A program made the position numbers and the translations under genes. From Coriobacteriales bacterium (GTDB lineage: Bacteria; Actinomycetota; Coriobacteriia; Coriobacteriales; UBA8131), in contig JAISLY010000062.1 of assembly GCA_031277035.1 (NCBI GenBank), positions 1 through 59,113 of the forward strand: 59,113 nt of DNA. The letters are read 5' to 3'. The notes beneath the pieces are model-generated. The model was not told the DNA's origin. It made no database searches and saw only the letters and a program-made list of their open reading frames with translations. Shown here piece by piece: positions 49,916 to 58,940 of this stretch (position 1 is its first letter; each line of letters opens with the position of its first letter).

Positions 49916-51244
49916 ATGATTGAGCGTTATACCCGTGAGCAGATGGGACGCATTTTCAGTCTGGAGAACAAGTACGCGCTTTGGCAGGAGATAGAGGTTT
50001 TGGCCTGTGAGGCGCAGGCCAAACTCGGCCTGACCGGCATCACCGCCGCCGATGCTGCCTGGATACGCGAACATGCCGGCTTCAGCGTTGAGCGGATTGA
50101 CGAGATTGAGGCGGTCACGAACCACGACGTCATCGCGTTTCTCACGGATATGGCCGAGCATATCGACGCCCAGGTTCCCGATGGCGCACCCAGGCCATCG
50201 CGCTGGGTGCACTATGGTATGACATCCTCCGATCTTGGAGATACGGCGCTTTGCTGCCAGATTGTCCAGGCGCTCGATTTGACAGGGGAGGCGCTTGAGG
50301 AGCTGATCGGTATCACAAAGCGCCGTGCGCTGGAAACCAAAGACATCCTCTGCGTTGGACGCACCCACGGCATCCATGCCGAGCCGATGACCTTTGGTAT
50401 GAAGTTCGCGTCCTGGACCTGGGCGCTCAGACGCGCTGCGCAGCGTGTGCGCGAGGCGCGCACGGCGATGGCCGTCGGAGCGATCAGCGGCGCGGTGGGC
50501 AGCTACTCAAGTATCGACCCCTTTGTTGAGGAGTATGTCTGCGAGCGCCTGGGCCTTGCCGCCGACCCCCTCTCAACGCAGATTATTGCGCGCGATCGGC
50601 ACGCGCAGGCAGCGAGCGCGCTGGCGCTCTGCGCGGCAAGTCTCGAACAGATAGCGACCGAGGTACGCGCCCTGCAGAAAAGCGACACCCTGGAGGCGGC
50701 CGAACCCTTTGCGAAAGGCCAGAAAGGCTCCTCGGCCATGCCGCACAAACGCAATCCAATCATCAGCGAGCGTATCTGTGGATTGGCGCGCGTCATCAAG
50801 GCCAATGTTCAGGTCGCCCTTGACAATGTGGCATTGTGGCACGAGCGCGACATCTCGCACAGCTCCGCCGAGCGCGTCGCCCTTGTCGACAGCTTTATCG
50901 CGCTGGACTACCTGCTGGCAAAGATGCGCTGGCTGTTGGACGGTCTGGTCATCTATCCTGAGAACTGTCGGGCGAACCTCGAGCGCACGCGGGGCCTTAT
51001 CTTCTCGAGCAAGATACTTCTGGCACTCATCGACAGCGGTCTGTCGCGCGAGGAAGCCTACGTAATCGTGCAGCGCAACGCCATGGCGGTCTGGGAGGAG
51101 ATACAGGGCGCACAAGCCGGGCTGAGCTTTCGGGAGCGGCTGGAAGCCGACCCAGAGGTGCCGCTGAGCGCCGAGCAGCTGGACGCGGTTTTTGACCCCT
51201 GGTCTTTTCTCGGGCAGATAGACCTCCTGTTCGAACGCCTGTAG
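49916..51244 (+). CDS. purB: Adenylosuccinate lyase
   Basis: 442 residues from ATG 49916, with AGAGGAAGG seven bases upstream. The fumarase/aspartase superfamily signature GSSAMPHKRNPI is complete, together with the conserved HYGMTSSDLGDTAL and GRTHGIHAEPMTFG with its catalytic His. The enzyme works twice in purine synthesis, releasing fumarate from SAICAR and from adenylosuccinate. It is a homotetramer in the cytoplasm. The upstream 5-FCL gene supplies one-carbon units, so the pair is functionally coherent. Confidence 0.97.
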   Translation: MIERYTREQMGRIFSLENKYALWQEIEVLACEAQAKLGLTGITAADAAWIREHAGFSVERIDEIEAVTNHDVIAFLTDMAEHIDAQVPDGAPRPSRWVHYGMTSSDLGDTALCCQIVQALDLTGEALEELIGITKRRALETKDILCVGRTHGIHAEPMTFGMKFASWTWALRRAAQRVREARTAMAVGAISGAVGSYSSIDPFVEEYVCERLGLAADPLSTQIIARDRHAQAASALALCAASLEQIATEVRALQKSDTLEAAEPFAKGQKGSSAMPHKRNPIISERICGLARVIKANVQVALDNVALWHERDISHSSAERVALVDSFIALDYLLAKMRWLLDGLVIYPENCRANLERTRGLIFSSKILLALIDSGLSREEAYVIVQRNAMAVWEEIQGAQAGLSFRERLEADPEVPLSAEQLDAVFDPWSFLGQIDLLFERL

Positions 51245-51324
51245 CGTGTCCCAGGACGTCCGGCAGGCCTCCCTGAGAGGGACGGGCAGGGAAGGGACAG
51301 GCAGAGACGTTTTGATGTCGAATG

Positions 51325-51333
51325 TGCTATGCT
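51325..51333 (+). promoter_or_regulatory. Extended -10 element upstream of the glycosyltransferase gene
   Basis: TGCTATGCT contains the TGn extension and a TATGCT -10. The leader to GTG 51393 would be about 53 bases. No strong -35 is seen. Confidence 0.4.
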
Positions 51334-51392
51334 TTGCTTCCATAAACCCGCACGATTTGTGTATGTATCCGGATAGCAACTGAGGAAGTTCC

Positions 51393-52886
51393 GTGAATCC
51401 TGTCATCATCATTCCGACCTATGTGGGCGGACGTCGCCGGACGCCGAGTTATGACGTTGTCGCCACCTATGACCATGCGACGCCCCTTACACACCAGGGC
51501 GAACTGCCCCGTTGCCTGGCATCGCTTCGGGACAACGGCATTGAGGCGCCCGTCATCCTTCTCGTGGCCGCCGAGCCCGGCGTTGAGGATATGGCGGCGC
51601 AGAAGATACATGAGATAGCGGACGCCTATCGCGAGCATCTCTCCCTGACGGTCGTCGACGCTGCGCTTCTTGAGAAGTTCTACGACATCGCCAGTAGCCT
51701 GGGTTTCGAGCGCCTTTCTGAGGGCGTCTCGCTTACCGGCTATGGAGCGATTCGCAATCTGGGCCTGGCGGTTGCTGCAATCTGCGGCTTTACCGAGGTC
51801 ATCTTCATCGACGACGACGAAGTGGTCATCGATTCGACCTTTCTCAAAAAGGCGATGTACGGGCTTGGAAAACTGTCCAAGAAAGGTGTCCCGGTACTCG
51901 TCAAGTCCGGCTTTTTTATTGACCGCCAGGGCAATTGGAAGTCAAGCCAGCGGCAGGCCTGGTACAACCGGTACTGGGAGCAGGGCAAACTTTTTAACGA
52001 GTGGATTGGCAAGGCGATGTCAGGCCCACGGCTTTCGCGATCCAACAGCCTGTACGGCGGCCTGATGGCTATTCATCGCGAGGCATATCGTCGCGTGGCC
52101 TTTGACCCCTGGATCTCGCGTGGCGAGGACCTCGATTATCTCCTCAATCTGCGCATGTATGGCGGTGGGGTGTGGTTTGACAACAAATGGTCCATCCAGC
52201 ATCTGCCACCCCTGGAACGCAATGAGGCGCAACGCTTTCGGCAAGACATCTATCGTTGGATTTATGAACATCGCAAGCTGGAGTATTCCAAGTCGCAGAT
52301 TGACCTTCTCCAGATTGCCCCGCACTCCCTTGACCCCTATCCAGGCCCTTTCCTCGACCACTCTATTACCAGCCGCGTCTTTCTCACGGCTCTGTTGCGC
52401 ACCGTCGGTCGTCCAAGCGAGCGAGCCGGCTACGTTAAGGCTGCCCGGGCCGCGCGTCGCGAGGCCAAGGCGTACGCCGAGGTCTTCTGCTCGCGGTATT
52501 TTGAGTTCCAGAGCAGCTGGCCGCAGATTCTCGGTATTTTGGAAAACTCCCCGCAGCTTAAAGCCCTGTTTGGGAGCGAGGCAGGGGAGGGTCTGACCTC
52601 TGCCGAGCAGCCCGCGCCGACAGAGGATACCTTATCGGTGGAACAGGACGAAGCCCTGGAGACACCCCCGTCCTTCCCCCAGTCTGCGCCTTTGACGGAT
52701 TATGCCCCGCCTGAACAGGGCGCAAGGCCCGAGGAGTCCGCGCCCTTGAGGCAGGCTGTGCCAGCAGAGGCTTCTGCCTCTCGGGGACACGTTGCTGTCG
52801 AGGAGGATTCTGCCCCCTCGGCAGGTCCGTCCGCCGAGCTTCTCGACTTCGAGCTTGACCTCAGGGCTCTGGGCCTTGAGGACTGA
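51393..52886 (+). CDS. GT-A fold glycosyltransferase-like protein with disordered acidic tail
   Basis: 497 residues from GTG 51393, with GAGGAAG upstream. The nucleotide-sugar fold begins with VIIIPTYVGGRRR, and IFIDDDEVVID provides the DxD-type metal site. SNSLYGGLMAIHREAYRRV and RGEDLDYLLNLRMYGGG resemble the acceptor part and ED motif of family-2-like enzymes. It lacks membrane segments. The last ~130 residues are Pro/Glu/Ala/Ser-rich and probably disordered. It may act on a cell-surface glycan; donor and acceptor are not known. Confidence 0.8.
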   Translation: MNPVIIIPTYVGGRRRTPSYDVVATYDHATPLTHQGELPRCLASLRDNGIEAPVILLVAAEPGVEDMAAQKIHEIADAYREHLSLTVVDAALLEKFYDIASSLGFERLSEGVSLTGYGAIRNLGLAVAAICGFTEVIFIDDDEVVIDSTFLKKAMYGLGKLSKKGVPVLVKSGFFIDRQGNWKSSQRQAWYNRYWEQGKLFNEWIGKAMSGPRLSRSNSLYGGLMAIHREAYRRVAFDPWISRGEDLDYLLNLRMYGGGVWFDNKWSIQHLPPLERNEAQRFRQDIYRWIYEHRKLEYSKSQIDLLQIAPHSLDPYPGPFLDHSITSRVFLTALLRTVGRPSERAGYVKAARAARREAKAYAEVFCSRYFEFQSSWPQILGILENSPQLKALFGSEAGEGLTSAEQPAPTEDTLSVEQDEALETPPSFPQSAPLTDYAPPEQGARPEESAPLRQAVPAEASASRGHVAVEEDSAPSAGPSAELLDFELDLRALGLED

Positions 52887-52919
52887 TTCGGCTCCGCGCC
52901 TCTCGTCACGCGTCCTCTC

Positions 52920-53792
52920 ATGTCAGCCGTAACCTTTATCCTCGTCGCGCTTGGCGGCGTGAGCGTTGGTGTGTTATCGGGCGCCTTTGGCATCGGCGGC
53001 GGAACGATGATGGTGCCCCTGCTCAATTTAGTGCTTCGTCTGCCGATTCTCCCCTCAACGGCGACCTCGCTTTTCGTAATCGCCCCGACTGCGATTGTCG
53101 GCACCGTGCGCCATATCCGTCAGGGAACCCTTGATATTCAAGCTGGCTGTATCATCGGAGTGGCGGGGGCTCTGGCCTCTGCGGCGGGCGCTCTCGGAGC
53201 GGAGCGGCTCCCTTCGCTGGTAACGGTGCTTATCACGGCAGCGATTATCCTGTACGGTGCGTATGCGGCATTGCGCCAGGGGTGGCAGGAGCGCAAGGGG
53301 CGGCAGGAGCGCAAGGGGCGGCGCCAGGAACAACACCCGGAGCAACAGGAGCGCCAGGAACAACATCCGGAGCAACGCCCTCCCGCAGCCGCGCGACCCT
53401 CATCCCCTCCTCTCACCGGGCCTCGGCGTCTGCTTGCCTGTATCGGCATCGGATTGCTCGCGGGCCTGCTTGCCGGCATCGTTGGTGTCGGCGGCGGTTT
53501 TGTAATCGTACCCTTTGGCATCGCCTGGCTTGGCCATACGATGAAGCAGATGTCAGGCACCTCGCTCCTTGCCATCGCGCTGATTGCCCTGCCGGGTATC
53601 GTCACCCATGCTTTGCTCGGGCACATCGTTTATGGGTATGGCCTGGCTCTGATTATTGGGAGTATGCCCGGAGCCGTTTTGGGAGCCTGGCTCATCACAA
53701 AGGTTTCTGAGCGTGCCCTGCGTCTTGCTTTTGGCCTGTTGCTGGTCTGTTCGGGTAGTATGATGATCATCAATCATTTTCTCGTGACCTGA
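52920..53792 (+). CDS. TauE/SafE family sulfite/anion exporter-like permease
   Basis: 290 residues, about eight membrane helices. Two related halves each begin with the family glycine motif, GAFGIGGGTMMVPLLN and GIVGVGGGFVIVPFGI. The loop between the halves contains a Gln/Arg/Lys/Glu-rich tandem repeat (about 53275-53390) unusual for the family. TauE/SafE proteins move sulfite, sulfoacetate or other organosulfur anions; the substrate here is unknown. ATG 52920 follows the glycosyltransferase stop by 33 bases, with no good ribosome site. Confidence 0.88.
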   Translation: MSAVTFILVALGGVSVGVLSGAFGIGGGTMMVPLLNLVLRLPILPSTATSLFVIAPTAIVGTVRHIRQGTLDIQAGCIIGVAGALASAAGALGAERLPSLVTVLITAAIILYGAYAALRQGWQERKGRQERKGRRQEQHPEQQERQEQHPEQRPPAAARPSSPPLTGPRRLLACIGIGLLAGLLAGIVGVGGGFVIVPFGIAWLGHTMKQMSGTSLLAIALIALPGIVTHALLGHIVYGYGLALIIGSMPGAVLGAWLITKVSERALRLAFGLLLVCSGSMMIINHFLVT

Positions 53793-53813
53793 GAACAGGC
53801 AGAAAGGCTCTTG

Positions 53814-55109
53814 ATGGGAACCAGGCGTTTTTCGGTTGTGGAAAGTGTGCTGCTGGGGGTCGTGGTGTTGTTGCTTCTGATTATTGCCACGAGCTTCGTA
53901 GCCAACGGACAGTGGATGACGATTATCATCTGCGTTGCCGGCATCATTGCTGTCGGCTATATCCTCATTCGTCACAATGTTGACCCGGACCGTCTACGTG
54001 CGCGCCAGTCAGAACGCACCCTGCATCTTGCGGCGCAGACGCTGCCCCTGATGAGCCAGGGCCTCAATCACGAGACTGCCGCGCAGGTCTGCGAGCTGCT
54101 TTTACCGGTCACCTCGGCAAATGGTGTGATGATTGCCGACAGGGAAGCGGTGCTCGGTTATGTTGGAGCCGATCGGGAACACCACCCTGTCGGTGCGCCG
54201 ATTGGCACCGGTGCCGCCTACGCCGTGCTGCGGGATGCGAAGATGCGCGTGATTCAGGATACCGATGAGATGTCCTTCAAGGAGGATCTCTCACTCTTTC
54301 GTGCCGCAATCCTCGTGCCGTTGGTTCTCAAGGATGAGGAAGTCGTCGGCATTTTGAAGTTCTATTATCGCTCTCCCAAGCGCATCGACGAGACCGAACA
54401 GGCGATGGCCTTTGGCCTGGCGGTTCTCCTCTCCTCGCAGATTTCGCTTGCCGAGCTCGACTATCAACGCGAACTGGCCTCACAGATGGAACTCAAGGCG
54501 CTGCAGGCCCAGATCAATCCGCACTTCCTCTTCAACACCATCAATACCATTGCCTCACTGATTCGCACCGACCCTCAGCAGGCGCGCATCCTCCTGCGCG
54601 AGTTTGCCACCTTCTATCGGCGCACCCTTGAGGGCTCGCTCGACTACATCACCATTGAGCAGGAGCATCTTCAGACCCTGCGCTACCTCGGCTTTGAGAT
54701 TGCCCGCTTCGGCGCGGACCGTATCACCCTGACCAGCGACATCGAGAAGGGCCTGGAAAGCATCATCGTTCCCGCCTTCATCATCCAGCCCATCGTGGAA
54801 AATGCGGTCGGCCACGGCATGCGAGAAGACCGCCCGCTGCACATAGATGTCCTGGTGCGCAGCATTGAGGGCATGCTTGTCATCACGGTTGCCGATGACG
54901 GGATTGGCATTCCCAAGGATGTCATGTCACATATGCTGGACGATGAGCGTGAGCATATGGGCATCGCCCTCAAGAACGTGAACGACCGCCTGCGTAGCTT
55001 TTTTGGCAGTGAAGCGCGTTTAGCGGTAAAATCTGAGTTAGGCGTTGGGACAACCGTGTTTTTGACGCTCGGACCGACCGAAAGACTGAGAGTGGAGACC
55101 AATGATTAA
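53814..55109 (+). CDS. LytS-type sensor histidine kinase with GAF-like domain
   Basis: 432 residues from ATG 53814, with AAAGG seven bases upstream. There are two N-terminal membrane helices (VLLGVVVLLLLIIATSFVA and WMTIIICVAGIIAVGYILI), then a GAF-like region (about residues 70-205). The His_kinase domain has the phosphoacceptor in QAQINPHFLFNTINTIASL near residue 236, with N-box IIQPIVENAVGHG and G-box ADDGIGIPKD. It overlaps the response-regulator gene by eight bases. The pair resembles LytS/LytR systems that control cell-wall or metabolite-transport genes. The signal is not known. Confidence 0.93.
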   Translation: MGTRRFSVVESVLLGVVVLLLLIIATSFVANGQWMTIIICVAGIIAVGYILIRHNVDPDRLRARQSERTLHLAAQTLPLMSQGLNHETAAQVCELLLPVTSANGVMIADREAVLGYVGADREHHPVGAPIGTGAAYAVLRDAKMRVIQDTDEMSFKEDLSLFRAAILVPLVLKDEEVVGILKFYYRSPKRIDETEQAMAFGLAVLLSSQISLAELDYQRELASQMELKALQAQINPHFLFNTINTIASLIRTDPQQARILLREFATFYRRTLEGSLDYITIEQEHLQTLRYLGFEIARFGADRITLTSDIEKGLESIIVPAFIIQPIVENAVGHGMREDRPLHIDVLVRSIEGMLVITVADDGIGIPKDVMSHMLDDEREHMGIALKNVNDRLRSFFGSEARLAVKSELGVGTTVFLTLGPTERLRVETND

Positions 55110-55815
55110 GGCGATTATCGTAGATGACGAAGCCCCAGCCCGTTCCGAATTCCGCTTCCTGCTGGACGAGACCAATCAGGTTGAGGTCGTCGCGGAGGCA
55201 ACCAACGTTCGCGAGGCGATTGAGAAGCTCAAGGAGACAGATGCCGCGGTCATGTTCCTCGACATCAATATGCCTGGAGCGAGCGGCCTGCAACTCGCTG
55301 AGGCGCTGAATCGTCTCAAGTACCCGCCCGCCATCGTGTTTGTCACCGCTTACAGCGAGCACGCGGCAAAGGCCTTCGATGTGAACGCCATAGACTACCT
55401 CGTGAAGCCCGTTGAGGCAGACCGACTGCTCCAGGCAATCGCAAAGGTCAAGCACTTTGTCTCATCCTATGCCAAGGGGCAGCAGGCTGAGCGTATCCCT
55501 GTGGAGAAGAGCGGCAAGAAGCTCCTCATCTCCACCGACAAGATACACTACATCATGGCCAAGGATGACTATTCCTACCTGCACACCGACACCGACCGCT
55601 ATCTTTCGACGGTCAGCCTTGCGCAGCTTGAGGCAAAGCTTGAGCCACACGGATTTTTCCGCGTGCATCGGCGCTATCTGGTGAATCTCGCCTGCGTGGA
55701 AGAGGTCATGCCGGTCAGTGGCGGTACGCTCACTTTGTCGCTGACAGGGGAGGACGAGACGATTCCCGTGTCGCGCCGTCGTGTTGCCGCGCTGAAAAAA
55801 GCCCTGGGGCTGTGA
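55102..55815 (+). CDS. LytTR family response regulator
   Basis: 237 residues. The receiver domain has acidic IIVDDEAPA, phosphoacceptor Asp in MFLDINMPG (about residue 54) and the Lys in DYLVKPVE. The C-terminal LytTR DNA-binding domain includes DDYSYLHTDTDRYLS, FFRVHRRYLVNL and a final VSRRRVAALKKAL. It acts with the kinase it overlaps. The convergent gene on the minus strand ends only 11 bases away. Confidence 0.95.
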   Translation: MIKAIIVDDEAPARSEFRFLLDETNQVEVVAEATNVREAIEKLKETDAAVMFLDINMPGASGLQLAEALNRLKYPPAIVFVTAYSEHAAKAFDVNAIDYLVKPVEADRLLQAIAKVKHFVSSYAKGQQAERIPVEKSGKKLLISTDKIHYIMAKDDYSYLHTDTDRYLSTVSLAQLEAKLEPHGFFRVHRRYLVNLACVEEVMPVSGGTLTLSLTGEDETIPVSRRRVAALKKALGL

Positions 55816-55826
55816 CGCGAGGCAGA

Positions 55827-56936
55827 CTACCGCGGCGTCAGGCTTTTGACAAACAGGTCGAGGGCTGTGCCCAGTGAGCAACCGTTTACCTGAGCGGTTG
55901 CGACAACACTGGCCGCAAGCAGAACCAACGCGATGGCAACGAGTACCAGCGCCACCTTGAAGATCGAGATCAACGTCAAGCCGAGCCGCACAGCCGTATT
56001 CGGGCGTGCGACGGATGGAAACTCATGGTAGACGTGTATCTGTTTGCCGGAGGAGACGGTCACTATCCGGGCATCGCCCCGGGCATCATCCCGGGCATCA
56101 TCCCGGGTATCATCCTCAATCCGCGTCGAACCCGGTACCCAGGCATCACCCGCAGGCAGGGCATCATCGGGCGCTCTGGCATCAGCACCCGCGTTAGACG
56201 TGGCGGGCAACCCGGACTTGCCTGACGCGCTGAACCCGTCGGATGCTTCTGATGTGGCTCCGTTTGCGACGGAGCCATCTTCGGCTGTCGTCGTTGCGGC
56301 AACAGGGGCGGTAGCGGCGCGCGCACTCTCTTTAAGCTGATAGCGAAGGTCGTCGTTGATCAGACTCATTTCCAGAAGTTCGGTGATGCGTTCCGCGAGC
56401 TCCTGTTCGAGCTGAAACTTCTCATCGAGTACGTGCTCCAGGGTGCTTTCTCTCGACATTGCCTCGACACTGACCATCTGCAGGTCGTCCACGAGCTCGC
56501 TCTGGCTTAATTCGTGGGCGGCCAATTGCTCACGAGTTGCTTCCAGCATGGCGTGAAGCAACTCGTTGTCCTGGCGTTGTACCTTCAGGCTCTCAGAGAT
56601 GTCCTGTAAAAGTTCGTCGCGCTGTTCGATGGTGCGGGTCAGACTGCGAAGGGTCTCATCCTTCTCGCGAAGCAGCTCCGAGAGTTTTGCGGGGTCCTCG
56701 GTAGAGGAGGATTCTTCTGCAGGTGGCGAAAGTTGCTCTTCGTGGTCGAGGAACTCGCGGGCGGCTGAAATGTCGTCAGCCCGGGCAAGTTCGTGCCCCA
56801 ATTCGACGGAACGTTTATCCGTGAATATGAGGACGTTACCCGGGCGATAGTCGACATCAGAACCCTGACTGAACAAAATGTCCTGCTCAGTCACCTCATA
56901 AAGGTACAAGCCGTTATGATGCCCTCGTCCAATCAT
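55827..56936 (-). CDS. Coiled-coil protein with C-terminal membrane anchor, unknown function
   Basis: 369 residues. An N-terminal ~60-residue globular part (YEVTEQDILFSQGSDVDYRPGNVLIFT) is followed by a long coiled coil (about residues 80-200) rich in Glu, Leu and Gln. Next come an Ala/Ser/Asp-rich linker with DDARDDARGDAR repeats, and a single membrane helix near the C-terminus (FKVALVLVAIALVLLAASVV). This is a tail-anchored-like layout with the coil in the cytoplasm. It lies 38 bases downstream of the small RHH-like gene, probably in one operon. No family is recognised. Confidence 0.72.
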   Translation of the reverse strand: MIGRGHHNGLYLYEVTEQDILFSQGSDVDYRPGNVLIFTDKRSVELGHELARADDISAAREFLDHEEQLSPPAEESSSTEDPAKLSELLREKDETLRSLTRTIEQRDELLQDISESLKVQRQDNELLHAMLEATREQLAAHELSQSELVDDLQMVSVEAMSRESTLEHVLDEKFQLEQELAERITELLEMSLINDDLRYQLKESARAATAPVAATTTAEDGSVANGATSEASDGFSASGKSGLPATSNAGADARAPDDALPAGDAWVPGSTRIEDDTRDDARDDARGDARIVTVSSGKQIHVYHEFPSVARPNTAVRLGLTLISIFKVALVLVAIALVLLAASVVATAQVNGCSLGTALDLFVKSLTPR

Positions 56937-56974
56937 GCGGTTTTGCCCAACTGCCCCGGCTGGCCAAGGCGCGC

Positions 56975-57199
56975 CTACAGGTCGAGATAGCGATCCAGAG
57001 CCTCTCGAATCATGTCCGAGGAGCTTGAGGGGTTGATGCCATGAATCTTGTTGTAGGCCGATTTCTCAAGAAGGGCGACGTACTGGTCGGCATAGATGTA
57101 AAAACCTTTGTAGACCGTCGGGCGCTCCTTGCCTCCGGGATTCTCAAGTGCTTTGGTCAAAGCTGACTTCCTGACTTCCTTGGTAACTTTGCGAGCCAT
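56975..57199 (-). CDS. Small basic RHH-like protein
   Basis: 74 residues with a Lys/Arg-rich N-terminus and a C-terminal segment SSSDMIREALDRYLDL. That segment resembles the second helix of ribbon-helix-helix (CopG/Arc-like) DNA-binding proteins; the beta strand would be TVYKGFYIYADQYVALL. It has AAAGGAG upstream of ATG 57199. It may regulate itself and the coiled-coil gene or serve as an antitoxin-like partner; this is only inferred from size and the helix motif. Confidence 0.68.
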   Translation of the reverse strand: MARKVTKEVRKSALTKALENPGGKERPTVYKGFYIYADQYVALLEKSAYNKIHGINPSSSSDMIREALDRYLDL

Positions 57200-57233
57200 T
57201 GCTACTCCTTTCTAAAAAAAGTTTAAATTTCTA

Positions 57234-57264
57234 TTGACAACGCCATACTGCCTTATGCTAGCAT
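57234..57264 (+). promoter_or_regulatory. Candidate promoter of the 57330 gene
   Basis: Consensus -35 TTGACA (57234-57239) and extended -10 TGCTAGCAT (57256-57264, hexamer from 57259) with a long 19-base spacer. The surrounding A/T-rich bases also precede the minus-strand gene at 57199, so this is a divergent control region. Confidence 0.5.
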
Positions 57265-57329
57265 ATCCCTTTACCAGAAGGAAGCTGAAATAGGCAGCTT
57301 TTGAGAGGATTCTCGGGGAGGGGTAGACG

Positions 57330-58940
57330 ATGGAAGGCAAACGGGGCATATTGAGCAGGAAAGGCGGCAGATGGCGGGCTGTGGGCCGCGCTGTCCTGCT
57401 TCTGTCTGTCCTGGCTCTGCTTTTTGGCGCCCACGGCGCCCTTCTCGCGCTGGGTGCAGAAACAGGAGATGAGGGCGCAGGGGCAGCCGATGAGGCCGCA
57501 GGGGCAGGGGCAGCTGAGGCGGCCGCAGGCGCAGGGGCAGGGGCAGCCGATGCCGAGACAGTCGCAGGGGCAGCCGATGAGGGCGCAGGCAGCGAGGCAA
57601 CAGCGCCCGCCTCCCCGTCTTCTCAGATTCAGCGCGAATATGTCTATGACGCCCGCCAGGGCGCACCTGAGATACCCCTGGAACTTGAGGAGGAAGGCCG
57701 TATCTGGCGCCTGGTCAGGATAAGCGAGCCCAGGGCGGCAGAGGGCTTTGTCCATGAGAGGCACTACCGCGCAACACGCATGCTTCCCATCGCGCCAGAG
57801 GTCTATGAGCGGGGACGCGAGGCGATTCTTGCCTGCTTTGATGCGGAGGCATACGTCGATGATGAGGACTATGCAGGTGCTCTGCCGCTTGTCTCTTTGG
57901 ACTGCCAGGCCATCTATCGGCTTGTTGAGCGCCAGATAGAGCGAAGCGCACACTACCCCGGCCTTGCAAGCGAAGACATCCGCCAACTGCCGCAATACGC
58001 CACCTTTGAGACAAGCGATGCGGCCTCGCCCGGCGCACGGGTTACCCAAAGCCTTGAGCGCACCGGAGTCCTTTGGCAAACGACCGGACATGACGCGGAT
58101 GGCAGGCCACATGAGTTTGCAGCGACGGTCATTTTTCGCGGCATCGAGAGTGAGCTTGCCCTTGACTACTGGCAGGCCACCGTCACCTATGAGGGAGCTG
58201 TCTTTGCCAAAGCGCAGATGGTAGGCATCATCGCCACCTATGAGCCTGCACCCGTGCTGTCTGCCACCCAGCTTCCAGCTACGCTGCCGGTGACCATCGC
58301 GCCTGTCCAGGTGCCCCTGGCAATGCCGTCTGCACCTTTTTCCTGGGCGCGGGCAGCAATGCTCGTCATAAGCCTGCTTGTCCTTGTCCTTTTAGGTGTC
58401 CTGTATGTCCTGTTTTACTACAACGCGCGCCTGGTGCGCATCGATGGCGCCGGTCACAGCCGCGTTATCGTGCGCAGGCACCTGAGGTGCATAGGCGGTG
58501 TTGTCACCTTCGTGTTGCCCGCAGACATCAGCCCTTTGAGCAAAACGGAGAAAAGCCGCCTGGTGCTTTCAGGCGCCCTTGTCCGCAGGGAAGGGGAGCT
58601 TGTCTTTGAGTGGGGCGGACAAAAGATATTAAAGGCAGCCCTGCAGGAGCGCTATGAGCTTGATGAGGTGCTTCTCTCTGTCCTCAGCGAAGGGATTGGC
58701 GCCGATGTTACGGAGACAGGCGAAGGGCTGCCTTTACAAGGCACCTTTGTCATCAGCAAAAGGGGCACGGCACAAGAAAAGGCAGAGTCTGGCAAAGGGA
58801 GCCCGAGACCTTTTGTTCGCCTGATACGGCGGCTGACAGCACTGTTTTACCGCGAGTCTTCAGAGGGCGGCCGTAGCCTGTCAAAACGGCAGACCGGCTC
58901 AGGGAGTGGCACGGGCGAGAAACGGAGCGTGTCGCCATGA
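57330..58940 (+). CDS. Secreted/membrane protein of unknown function with Ala/Gly repeat
   Basis: 536 residues. A basic N-terminus and hydrophobic segment (VGRAVLLLSVLALLFGAHGALLALG) form a signal peptide or anchor. A ~45-residue Gly/Ala/Glu/Asp repeat (about 57478-57600) follows, then a ~250-residue extracytoplasmic part. A second membrane helix (MLVISLLVLVLLGVLYVLFYY) leads to a ~180-residue cytoplasmic C-terminal region. No family is recognised. ATG 57330 has GGGGAGGGG upstream. It overlaps the next gene by four bases (ATGA), so it probably works with that Tat-signal protein. Confidence 0.78.
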   Translation: MEGKRGILSRKGGRWRAVGRAVLLLSVLALLFGAHGALLALGAETGDEGAGAADEAAGAGAAEAAAGAGAGAADAETVAGAADEGAGSEATAPASPSSQIQREYVYDARQGAPEIPLELEEEGRIWRLVRISEPRAAEGFVHERHYRATRMLPIAPEVYERGREAILACFDAEAYVDDEDYAGALPLVSLDCQAIYRLVERQIERSAHYPGLASEDIRQLPQYATFETSDAASPGARVTQSLERTGVLWQTTGHDADGRPHEFAATVIFRGIESELALDYWQATVTYEGAVFAKAQMVGIIATYEPAPVLSATQLPATLPVTIAPVQVPLAMPSAPFSWARAAMLVISLLVLVLLGVLYVLFYYNARLVRIDGAGHSRVIVRRHLRCIGGVVTFVLPADISPLSKTEKSRLVLSGALVRREGELVFEWGGQKILKAALQERYELDEVLLSVLSEGIGADVTETGEGLPLQGTFVISKRGTAQEKAESGKGSPRPFVRLIRRLTALFYRESSEGGRSLSKRQTGSGSGTGEKRSVSP

